NCBI GenBank assembly: GCA_041399065.1
Contig: JAWKTN010000010.1
Coordinates: 62,001-126,000 of the forward strand
DNA from: JAGQPD01 sp020426865
GTDB taxonomy: Bacteria; Planctomycetota; Planctomycetia; Pirellulales; Pirellulaceae
Length of the DNA: 64,000 nt
Reading direction: 5' to 3'
Shown here: positions 35,746-42,625 of the stretch, piece after piece
Layout: every line of letters begins with the position of its first letter
Position numbering within the stretch: the first letter of the stretch is position 1
The notes under the pieces: generated by a model
The model's database searches: none
Told to the model about the DNA's origin: nothing
Seen by the model: only the letters and a program-made list of their open reading frames with translations
Made by a program: the position numbers and the translations under genes

Positions 35746-36752
35746 TCAGCGAGGACCCGATCGGGTTCGCGGGAGGGGATGCGAATCTTAGCGGTTATGT
35801 TGAAAATTCGCCTATTTCTAGTTCTGATCCTGTAGGACTTGCGCGTAGTTGGACAATTGATCAACTGAGGTTCTTGTACCTTTTTCTATATGGAGAGGAC
35901 GGTGAACAGGTACTTGACCTCTTCGATCGCGCCGGCGGGACAATAATTGCGGATGATGTTTGGGGGAACTGGTGGTACAGCGACACAAAGTGGGATCCTT
36001 GGGGTGGAGGGACCACAGCCGCTCCATTCATCTGGATTGAAGAAGACGCAAACATCTTCCAGGCTGTTGAACTCTTAAACCAAGCCCTATCAGAAGGCGC
36101 TCTTGGCTCGTATTTTGTACGACGCGGTCTCCGCGATTGCGAGGTCATCGAGTTACGCGGAAAACTCGCCAATGCACAGATTTCGGGTGCGGTCCGCTCA
36201 TATGCGACAGCAATCAACGGGCTTCAGGTCGCCGTTTCGATTGCCAACGAACCGCTGGATATTGGGATGTCGATTGCCGAAGCATCCAACGGAAACCTCT
36301 TTGCGCTCGCCGGCGTCTTGCCAGTAATCCCTGCTGGATGGTCGGCAGTATATCGAAAAAGTAAAAAAGGAGTGTGGCTAATTGACTTCGTAGAGGATGC
36401 ACGGCATTTGGACGACGCTGTCATTTACAAGTTTGAGGACCATCATATCTGGTGGAGGATGCTCGATGGCAGTGATAATTCGGAAAATCTCATACGAATG
36501 CAAGGACATATGCACCGCGGGAAGGGTGTTGGACTTCATTATTATGTTCGACAAACGCTTGGATATGCTAATAATGAGCAGATGCAAAATGCCTGGTTGG
36601 TAGCAATGGCAACCGGTGAGGGTTTGGAGGACTTTGCCCAAAGGATGCTAGACGCCCATCGTTCGTTCTTTAAGGGCAGTGATGACGCAGAACCAATTAT
36701 AGATTTGTTTAAGAAGGCAATCGAATGCGAGACGGGACTGACATTGCGATAG
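35742..36752 (+). CDS. Orphan RHS C-terminal tip with candidate HNH/AHH-like nuclease toxin domain
   Basis: 336 residues if started at TTG 35742. RHS homology begins about 30 bases earlier in the same frame (RWYDAQTGRLISEDPIGFA, then GGDANLSGYVENSPISSSD and PVGLA), the conserved end of the RHS core where the toxin is normally cleaved off. The rest (about residues 32-336) is a variable toxin tip; the His-rich region FEDHHIWWRMLDGSDNSENL, IRMQGHMHRGKG and GLHYYV has the H-H-N-H spacing of HNH/AHH-type nucleases. The RHS core itself is absent. The stop overlaps the next gene by 28 bases, as in toxin-immunity pairs. AT-rich composition suggests transfer. Nuclease activity is inferred, not proven. 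Confidence 0.75.
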   Translation: MISEDPIGFAGGDANLSGYVENSPISSSDPVGLARSWTIDQLRFLYLFLYGEDGEQVLDLFDRAGGTIIADDVWGNWWYSDTKWDPWGGGTTAAPFIWIEEDANIFQAVELLNQALSEGALGSYFVRRGLRDCEVIELRGKLANAQISGAVRSYATAINGLQVAVSIANEPLDIGMSIAEASNGNLFALAGVLPVIPAGWSAVYRKSKKGVWLIDFVEDARHLDDAVIYKFEDHHIWWRMLDGSDNSENLIRMQGHMHRGKGVGLHYYVRQTLGYANNEQMQNAWLVAMATGEGLEDFAQRMLDAHRSFFKGSDDAEPIIDLFKKAIECETGLTLR

Positions 36753-37624
36753 GATCTGACAAACTGGATCTTAAGGTGCAAATTTCGTGCGAGGACGCAA
36801 AAAGAAACTTGGAATTGCGAGAATCATGGGAGAATGAATTCTACGGTCCGACGTCGGTACCCAAGGATCCTTGGGTATTCGATATTGACGACGCGAGCCT
36901 AATTGACTTCCGAGATTTTTTGCGCAAAAAAGGCGCCCACGAAATCTCGTCCAGTATCCACATCTCGAATCGTTCTAGCTTTGACTATTTGGATTTCGAC
37001 TACATAGCTCAATACTCAATTGCCTTAAACCTAAATGTCGCAGCAGACCAAACACGTTCGTGGGATGCCGTCCTTAAGTGCGACGACTGCGGCAATCGCT
37101 ACATTGACGAGACTTTCGCGTCGCCAGTCGTTTCTAAGCGTCTCCGGACCGGGGCGCTTATAGGACTGGACGGCGTGCTGAAACTGCTTGCCACGAAACA
37201 ATTCCACAGCGACTATCAAAAGGCTGGACTTAGCGGATTGACCTTTTCTTGGGATGATTCGGTTGGTCGATTTCGTGTGAGGGTGGAAAAACACATTTGG
37301 AAGCAAACGGCCGGCGTTTGCGCGACCTGTGGAATGAAAACCAATATCTGCAAAGCTTGGTTTTTCAACCTGAAGGAAGACTATCGTTTTGATTTTCAGT
37401 TTCTCCGGATGCACGACGATGGGCATAAAACGCCACCAACTCCCGTTGTTGTCTCGCGACGTGCTCGGGAATTCTTCTTAACCCTTCAAGGAACCGTTGC
37501 GAAAGATCTATCGTACGCCATCCCAATTGTCCCTGGGCTTCGCTCCGATAAGTTATCACCTGCGTCGGGTATGTTCCAAAATGGTGAGACGCCGAGGTTT
37601 TACCCTTTGTGTGACGATCTCTAG
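36725..37624 (+). CDS. Candidate immunity protein with two CXXCG motifs
   Basis: 299 residues, overlapping the toxin tip by 28 bases. Two motifs, CDDCGNRY (about 118) and CATCGMKT (about 199), are each CXXCG and could bind one zinc. Double-CXXCG proteins are known from myxobacteria (TIGR02264; SitI6-type immunity proteins that guard against SitA6-type toxins), and late elements VVVSRRAREFFLTLQ fit that pattern. Position directly after an RHS toxin tip makes an immunity role likely. The N-terminal 110 residues (ELRESWENEFYGP, DYLDFDYIAQYSIAL) are not recognised. AT-richer than the chromosome around it. Confidence 0.7.
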   Translation: MRDGTDIAIGSDKLDLKVQISCEDAKRNLELRESWENEFYGPTSVPKDPWVFDIDDASLIDFRDFLRKKGAHEISSSIHISNRSSFDYLDFDYIAQYSIALNLNVAADQTRSWDAVLKCDDCGNRYIDETFASPVVSKRLRTGALIGLDGVLKLLATKQFHSDYQKAGLSGLTFSWDDSVGRFRVRVEKHIWKQTAGVCATCGMKTNICKAWFFNLKEDYRFDFQFLRMHDDGHKTPPTPVVVSRRAREFFLTLQGTVAKDLSYAIPIVPGLRSDKLSPASGMFQNGETPRFYPLCDDL

Positions 37625-37761
37625 GCAGATGTTTTGGGGAAACGACACATTGTGAAGTGGACCCCGTTTTTCGGACCACGAGCTAAGATAGAGAGTTTTG
37701 GTTTTGATCGGTAAAACTAGAGTCAAATCAGGATTCATTTTACCGAGGGATTCCTGTTACC

Positions 37762-37902
37762 GACCGAATTACGGTCGTATTTGTGACCGAATTCTGACTG
37801 TAGAGATTTTGGGCTCTCTGGCGAGGTGTTGACCGAATTATTGTGAAATCTGGAGAAGCAGTCGCGATCTGATGTAGCGACCGATTGGTCGTTGACCGAA
37901 TT
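37762..37902. repeat. Four copies of GACCGAATT downstream of the immunity gene
   Basis: The 9-mer occurs at 37762, 37785, 37831 and 37894. The first and last copies extend to GACCGAATTRYGRTCGTA. Spacing is 23, 46 and 63 bases, so this is not a strict tandem array. The role is unclear; it could be protein-binding sites or the decayed end of a mobile element. The 443-base gap holds no gene. Confidence 0.6.
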
Positions 37903-38004
37903 GTGATCGTACCGACGCGGACTGGTGAGCATTTCCCCCCCGCCCTGATCTGATGCGGCTGGGCAAGTTGAATCGGATGATGACTCACTGGCTCAAGGTG
38001 TCTA

Positions 38005-38047
38005 CAAGGAAGTGCGATCGCCTCGGTCAGGCGATCGCACTTCCTTG
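38005..38047. terminator. Perfect 19-bp inverted repeat between convergent genes
   Basis: The arm CAAGGAAGTGCGATCGCCT (38005-38023) is exactly complementary to 38029-38047, with the 5-base loop CGGTC. The hairpin lies between the plus-strand immunity gene and the minus-strand CHC2 gene, where a bidirectional terminator is expected. There is no T-tract on either side, so rho-independent action is not certain. The arm contains GCGATCGC, itself a palindrome. Confidence 0.7.
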
Positions 38048-38067
38048 GTTGTGAGCAGCGAGAATGG

Positions 38068-38400
38068 TTAGTTGGCTGCGGATTGCGCCGAAGCGTGGCT
38101 GCTACCGAGGTCGCGTTGGTACTCTGCCAGCCAAGCTTTAAGGATTTCCACAGCCGGTAAGAAGTCGTGGCCCTGACTCATCATCAAGTCGATGTTGTTA
38201 AAATTCTCGCCGCAACGGAAGCAGTTCGCGAGGTTGTTGCGTGGGTTGACCGTCGCGCGAAGTTCGCTGCAACGGGGACACTGAAAGCGGAAGTAACCAT
38301 CAGTCTTTTTCGAAATCGGACCATGCTGGCCGAGCCGAGCGATCGTGAGCTTCATCGGCAAGTCATTGCGGATCGCGCGGAGCAACTCTTTGGTGATCAT
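38068..38400 (-). CDS. Small CHC2-type zinc-finger protein
   Basis: 110 residues. The zinc motif CPRC...CFRC (about 41-65) with FRFQCPRCSELRATVNPR and NLANCFRCGENFNNIDLMM matches the DnaG primase zinc-binding domain (CHC2 type), but the catalytic TOPRIM part is absent. The ATG at 38400 has AGGAGG upstream. Isolated CHC2 proteins occur next to mobile elements, and an IS91-type transposase remnant follows 300 bases away, so a role in replication or transposition of that element is plausible. It could also be a resident stand-alone protein. Confidence 0.75.
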   Translation of the reverse strand: MITKELLRAIRNDLPMKLTIARLGQHGPISKKTDGYFRFQCPRCSELRATVNPRNNLANCFRCGENFNNIDLMMSQGHDFLPAVEILKAWLAEYQRDLGSSHASAQSAAN

Positions 38401-38714
38401 ATCAGCCTCCTAAGTTAGTTCAATGAAGAGCAATTGACGGCCTGATTGGCGCAGGTGCAGACGGATTCGTGGCGGTGATGCTTGGAGCCTATAAGCCGAG
38501 AAAGGCTTGCTCGTAGCTCAGTAGAGGAAATTTGTGAGGCTGGGTAAGCGCGGCACGCTGTTGGAGCGAGATTTCGTCCGTGACATAGTCACGCTTTCTC
38601 TCATGTGACGCGCGGTTGGCGCATGATCGCGGATCACCGCGCGCACCGTCATCGCTTCTCGTCGTTTCCAGCAACGAACAACAGGTTGGATCAGGATGTC
38701 ACAAGTGCCTGGCG
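38401..38714. other. Right side of CHC2 gene to transposase 3' end
   Basis: No gene supported. It begins with a 17-base sequence (GTTCAATGAAGAGCAAT, 38418-38434) that is repeated exactly at 40604-40620, so these could mark the ends of an inserted element. Confidence 0.5.
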
Positions 38715-39846
38715 TCATATGTCGGGAATCAGTCCTTCACAGAGCGGGCCGAACTGGACTTCGATGGGGACTTCCATTGCCGGTAGTCCGTCGAGCGACA
38801 CGTCCATCAAGGCGAAGTACGTGTGGCAATCGTCGAGCGTCGACAGCTGCGTAAAGACTTGCCTGTGAAAGGCAAGCAGGCCCGCCACGAACCAGTTGGT
38901 GGCTTGCACCGTCATCCGCCCCAGCGATTGCATCCCAGGCATCGCACAGCGACGACAGTCCGGTGCGTACGGCTCGCGCGTTGGCGCCTCCTCTTGCTCT
39001 TGTTGCTCGACCGTTTCCTCTTCCGCCGAATCCGCACGTGGTTGATCAGCAGCGTTGCCAGATTCGCTCGGCAATGGAAGGCCGCACAGCACGCGGCACT
39101 TGGCCAATCGCGCGGCACGTCGCTGGGCACTGAAGAGCCCCACGTACCGCACACGCAGGAATCCTCGCGGCAAGATGTGTAAGGCGAATCGCTCGACAAA
39201 CTCCTCGCCTGTCATCGGCAACTCTTCGTATTGACCGGTGCGATAGTTTTTCACGCGAATCACCACGCACCGGCCGTCGTGACGCAGGATGCGGCTGTCA
39301 CGAATCGCTGATCCGACCACATATCCCGCCAGATACTTGACAACCGCTTCCGGGCCTTGACAGTGCGGTGGCGCCGTCTGCACGTTCGCTTGCCATGGTT
39401 TTTGCTGTGTCCACTCCAGCCAACGTTCCAGTTCCTCCTCGCCGCCAATCCATTTCATGTCCGATGGCAGCGTCAACTGCTGCCGACGATACAATTGCCG
39501 CACGCCCGCCACAAACAACTTGCGGAACCGCTCCGACACCTCTTCCCGCGCGAACATGCTGTCCGCCGCCACCTTCACCCATCGGTTCTCGTCCACCGAG
39601 AGACCGCCAACTGTCACGATGGTGTGGATATGGGGATGCTGTTCATGCGTTGTCCCCAGCTATGCAGCACCATCACCACACCTACCTGCGCCCCATGCTT
39701 TTCCATCGCCAGTTCCCGCAACGCGCGCCCGACACACGCAAAGAACAGGCGGTACATCGCATTGTCATTGGCCAGGATCAACGGAATGAACTCGTGCGGC
39801 AACGTGACCACGCAGTGCAGATAGTCGATCGGCAAGGACCACCCTA
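38715..39846 (-). pseudogene. IS91-family transposase, 5'-truncated and frameshifted
   Basis: Two frames together give an IS91 (HUH/Y2) transposase. The upstream part reads LPIDYLHCVVTLPHEFIPLI and GVVMVLHSWGQRMN (39614 to about 39846). The downstream part (300 residues, 38715-39617) begins in another frame with the HUH histidines (HPHIHTIVTVGGLSVDENRW), then VVKYLAGYVVGSAI, MTGEEFVERFALHILPRGF and the final Cys motif. One missing base near 39645, probably a C in AACCAGCAT, would restore HSWGQRMNQHPHIH. The N-terminal zinc-ribbon domain (about 90 residues) is gone; the frame runs instead into a reverse-transcriptase fragment at about 39855. The element looks dead unless supplied in trans. Confidence 0.85.
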
Positions 39847-39854
39847 GAATCCGG

Positions 39855-39908
39855 CTTTGTCTTCTCAGGATGAAGCTCCAAGCCGCATTCCGCAAAGCGC
39901 TCTCGATT
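39855..39908 (-). pseudogene. Group II intron reverse transcriptase fragment, copy 1
   Basis: On the minus strand the DNA reads NRERFAECGLELHPEKTK, the GLELHPEK motif (domain 5-6) of group II intron maturase/reverse transcriptases. Only about 18 codons are left, abutting the truncated transposase. Two further copies lie at 40883-40957 and 41793-41867. Confidence 0.7.
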
Positions 39909-39951
39909 CGGAAGCACCATTGCAGTACCATCTCTGTGGCGCTTCTGGTCT

Positions 39952-40135
39952 GGCCCCCTCGCCGGCTCGCCCGGCAGGAGCCAAAGTTTGTTAGGCTAGC
40001 CCGCCCCGCGACCTCCCCCCCCCACCCCCTTGCGGTCGCCGCCGCGGGCGGCGACCGAAAGGGGCCAATGCGGGTGTCACGTTGCACACTAGCTCTCAAA
40101 CTTCGGCTCCTGCCGGGCAAGCCGGCGAGGGGGCC
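39952..40135. repeat. Inverted repeat, 39-bp arms, copy 1
   Basis: The left arm (39952-39990) begins GGCCCCCTCGCCGGCTCGCC and includes CCGGCAGGAGCCAAAGTTTG. The right arm (40097-40135) is its near-perfect complement with two or three mismatches. The 106-base interior is GC-rich with its own small hairpins. It looks like a MITE-like foldback element or a very long stem in RNA. A homologous copy is at 40987-41172. Confidence 0.8.
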
Positions 40136-40606
40136 GTGTCGCAACACCATGGTAATCGCTGTGCACGACTAACGTCACTCTCCACGAAGGCGTTGCAATT
40201 GTCAACGCCGCGATGCTGAACCAACGCGGCGCTCACGCAGGCCCCTGCTGCTGCTCGTGAGCGATCGGCGGGGCAGCCACTGGCTCTCGAACCCCCGACC
40301 ACAATCGCCATGCCGACTTTGTGTCGGCCCTTCGGGCCTGGGCTGCGCAGGGGCACGTCACCGGTGGCTGCGCCACCGGCAGAGGTTGTTGCGGCCCTCC
40401 GGGCCGAAGGCCTGGAAGGCCTTTGCATCGATAGAACAAACGCCACCTCGAACTCGCCGTCCCAGGGCCGAAGGCCCTTCACAACCCCTGCCGGGCCCGA
40501 AGGGCCCGGTTTCCGCACCCCGCGCCCCCAGGGCCGAAGGCCCGACACAGTTATGTTACGATCCCGCGCCGGGATCGCAGTCATACTCAGAATCCCGGTA
40601 CGCGTT
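40132..40606. repeat. Long direct repeat A, copy 1 (second copy at 41871-42388)
   Basis: About 475 bases beginning GGCCGTGTCGCAACACCATG match 41871 onward with scattered substitutions and small indels. Both copies are full of short hairpins such as CCGGTGGCTGCGCCACCGG and GCCGGGCCCGAAGGGCCCGG. No gene is supported; the open frames here are GC-driven. Part of it (from about 40316) is also present at about 41255-41485. Confidence 0.8.
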
Positions 40607-40617
40607 CAATGAAGAGC

Positions 40618-40683
40618 AATGCTTTGTAGTTCGAGGTATTGTCATCTTATTCGCTCGCCCAATACCTTGTGGTTCGAGGTATT
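40618..40683. repeat. Hairpin-repeat pair 2
   Basis: 23-nt copies at 40618-40640 and 40661-40683 with core TTCGAGGTATT and a 20-nt spacer. The second copy is the exact start of the 299-base direct repeat B. Left and right ends (AATACCT / AGGTATT) are perfectly complementary, giving a 7-bp stem with a 9-nt loop. Confidence 0.88.
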
Positions 40684-40959
40684 ATGCTCGCGAGGCAACG
40701 GGCGACAGGTAGTGTTTCGCGACGAGCGGGACTATCACTGATTCATCGAACCGGGGCGGTCGAGGGGAGCGTCGGGCTATCTGAATTCCAGCCCATTGCC
40801 CTTCCGTCGCGTGTTGTCAGTGCACCACAAACACGCCGCTTGGGACAGGATGCCGACCAAACCGGCCAGATTTACGGACGGGTTATCTAACGATCTTTGC
40901 CTTCTCAGGATGAAGCTCCAAGCCGCATTTCGCAAAGCGCTCTCGATTTGCAAATACCA
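40661..40959. repeat. Long direct repeat B, copy 1 (second copy at 41571-41869)
   Basis: 299 bases, with no indels and about ten substitutions relative to 41571-41869, 910 bases away. It starts at a 23-nt hairpin repeat and ends within the reverse-transcriptase fragment. High identity suggests a recent duplication. Confidence 0.88.
40883..40957 (-). pseudogene. Group II intron reverse transcriptase fragment, copy 2
   Basis: 25 codons on the minus strand, VFANRERFAKCGLELHPEK followed by AKIVR and a TAA. The GLELHPEK motif is that of group II intron RTs. It is part of direct repeat B. Confidence 0.75.
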
Positions 40960-40986
40960 TGGCCGTGTCATCTCCGTGGCACTTCT

Positions 40987-41172
40987 GGCCCCCTCGCCGG
41001 CTCGCCCGGCAGGAGCAAAAGTTTGGTTGGCTAGCGGTTCCGCGACTTCACCACCCCGGCCCGGGCGGTTGCCGCCTGCGGCGGCGACTGCCTCGGCCAA
41101 TGCGGGTGTGACAACGATTGGCGCCCTAGCTTTCAAACTGTGGCTCCTGCCGGGCAAGCCGGCGAGGGGGCC
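40987..41172. repeat. Inverted repeat, 39-bp arms, copy 2
   Basis: Arms 40987-41025 and 41134-41172 match those of the element at 39952-40135, while the interior has diverged (GCCGCCTGCGGCGGC instead of GCCGCCGCGGGCGGC). Conservation of the arms over the interior suggests the arms are functional or recently mobile. Confidence 0.8.
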
Positions 41173-41527
41173 AAGGAACGGCGCAATGGTAATCCCGTTT
41201 TGCCATTCGCGCCAAGATGCACGAACTCGCAGCTATTGCCAACTCGCTATGCCGTATGTGTGTCGGCCCTTCGGGCCTGGGCTGTGCAGGGGCACGTCAC
41301 CGGTGGCTGCGCCACCGGCAGAGGTTGTTGCGGCCCTCCGGGCCGAAGGCCTGGAAGGCCTTGGGATCGATAGAACGAACGTCACCTCGAGCTCGCTGTC
41401 CCAGGGCCGAAGGCCCGACGCAGTTGTGTTACGGTCCAGCGCCGGGATCGCAGCCATACTCAGAATCCCGGTATGCGTACGCGTACTCGCTCGTCGTCGA
41501 CCGACAAGGGTCCAAGCAAATCCGCCC

Positions 41528-41593
41528 AATGCTTTGAGGTTCGAGGTATCGACATTCCACGCAATTGATGAATACCTTGTGGTTCGAGGTATT
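41528..41593. repeat. Hairpin-repeat pair 3
   Basis: 23-nt copies at 41528-41550 and 41571-41593, again exactly 43 bases apart. The second copy is identical to that of pair 2, but the 20-nt spacer shows no similarity to the spacers of pairs 1 and 2. Confidence 0.88.
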
Positions 41594-41869
41594 ATGCTCG
41601 CGAGGCAACGGGCGACAGGTAGTGTTTCGCGGCGAGCGGGACTATCACCCATTCATCGAACCGGGGCGGTCGTGGGGAGCGTCGGGCTATCTGAATTCCA
41701 GCCCATTGCCCTTCCGTCGCGTGTTGTCAGTGCGCCACAACCACGCCGCTTGGGACAGGATGCCGACCAAACCGGCCAGATTTACGGACGGGTTATCTAA
41801 CGATCTTTGCCTTCTCAGGATGAAGCTCCAAGCCGCATTTCGCAAAGCGCTCTCGATTTGCAAATACCA
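41571..41869. repeat. Long direct repeat B, copy 2
   Basis: Second copy of the 299-base unit at 40661-40959, with about ten substitutions and no indels. It is followed directly by the second copy of direct repeat A (41871-42388). Confidence 0.88.
41793..41867 (-). pseudogene. Group II intron reverse transcriptase fragment, copy 3
   Basis: Same 25 codons as copy 2, with the same TAA. It ends one base short of the start of direct repeat A, so no upstream RT sequence survives. Confidence 0.75.
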
Positions 41870-41870
41870 G

Positions 41871-42388
41871 GGCCGTGTCGCAACACCATGGTAATCGCTG
41901 TGCACGACTAACGTCACTCTCCCCGAAGGCGTTGCAATTGTCAACGCCGCGATGCTGAACCAACGTGGCGCTCACGCAGGCCCCTGCTGCTGCTCGTGAG
42001 CGATGGGCGGAGCAGCCACTGGCTCTCGAACCCCCGACCACAATCGCCATGCCGCAATTGTGTCGGCCCTTCGGGCCTGGGCTGCGCAGGGCACGTCACC
42101 GGTGGCTGCGCCACCGGCTTGGGCTGTTGCGGCCCTCCGGGCCGACGGCCTGGAAGGCCTTTGCATCGATAGAACGAACGCGACCTCGAGCTCGCCGTCC
42201 CAGGGCCGAAGGCCCTTTCACAACCCCTGCCGGGCCCGAAGGGCCCGGTTTTTTCGCGCCCCCGCCCCCCGCCCCGCGCCCCGCGCCCTGCCCCCGCGCC
42301 CCATGCCCCCCCCCAGGGCCGAAGGCCCGACGCAATTGTGTTACGGTCCAGCGACGGGATCGCAGTCATGCTCAGAATCCCGGTATGC
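41871..42388. repeat. Long direct repeat A, copy 2
   Basis: Second copy of the 40132-40606 unit. It carries an extra C-rich tract at about 42260-42315 that looks like slippage expansion. Confidence 0.78.
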
Positions 42389-42436
42389 GTACGCGTACTC
42401 GCTCGTCGTCGATCGACAAGGGTTCACAAGCCATAC

Positions 42437-42612
42437 GAAATCACCCGGAAGGTTTTGCTTGTGTCAAGGTCGTCGATTCCGGAATTGGCATGTCGGACGA
42501 AGTTGTGGCACATATCTTTGAGCCATTCTACACGACGAAGATGCCCGGCAAAGGAACCGGCCTGGGCCTTTCCACCGTGTTCGGTAAGGCAAGTCGACGC
42601 GCTGCTGAATAG
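42437..42612 (+). pseudogene. Histidine kinase HATPase_c C-terminal fragment
   Basis: About 57 codons read VKVVDSGIGMSDEVVAHIFE, PFYTTKMPGKGTGLGLSTVF, which contain the G1 box (DSGIGM), F box (FEPFYTTK) and G2 box (GKGTGLGLS) of a sensor histidine kinase. N, H and other domains are absent, and similarity ends at STVFG, after which a few unrelated codons lead to a TAG. Open frame upstream is repeat DNA. It is a gene remnant at the right edge of the repeat region. Confidence 0.8.
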
Positions 42613-42625
42613 ACTCCTGCTCCGA

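Noticed and set aside
38006..38046. Cyanobacterial HIP1-type element because of GCGATCGC
   Set aside because: Only this one hairpin with the octamer was noticed, so it is better explained as part of a single long palindrome.
38505..38560. tRNA-like start (CGTAGCTCAGTAGAGG)
   Set aside because: Only the D-arm-like part is present; no anticodon stem, T-arm or acceptor complementarity follows.
14716..41593. A classical CRISPR array
   Set aside because: Only two repeats per site, a spacer of 20 nt, and no cas genes or leader in the window; reported instead as unexplained repeat pairs.
40796..41800. 334-codon plus-strand open frame in the repeat block
   Set aside because: It runs through two copies of the same repeats and the antisense of RT fragments, and has no recognisable domain; composition explains the openness.
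41965..42440. Upstream part of the frame that ends in the histidine kinase fragment
   Set aside because: This stretch is GC-rich repeat DNA with Pro/Arg/Gly low-complexity translation and no kinase similarity.
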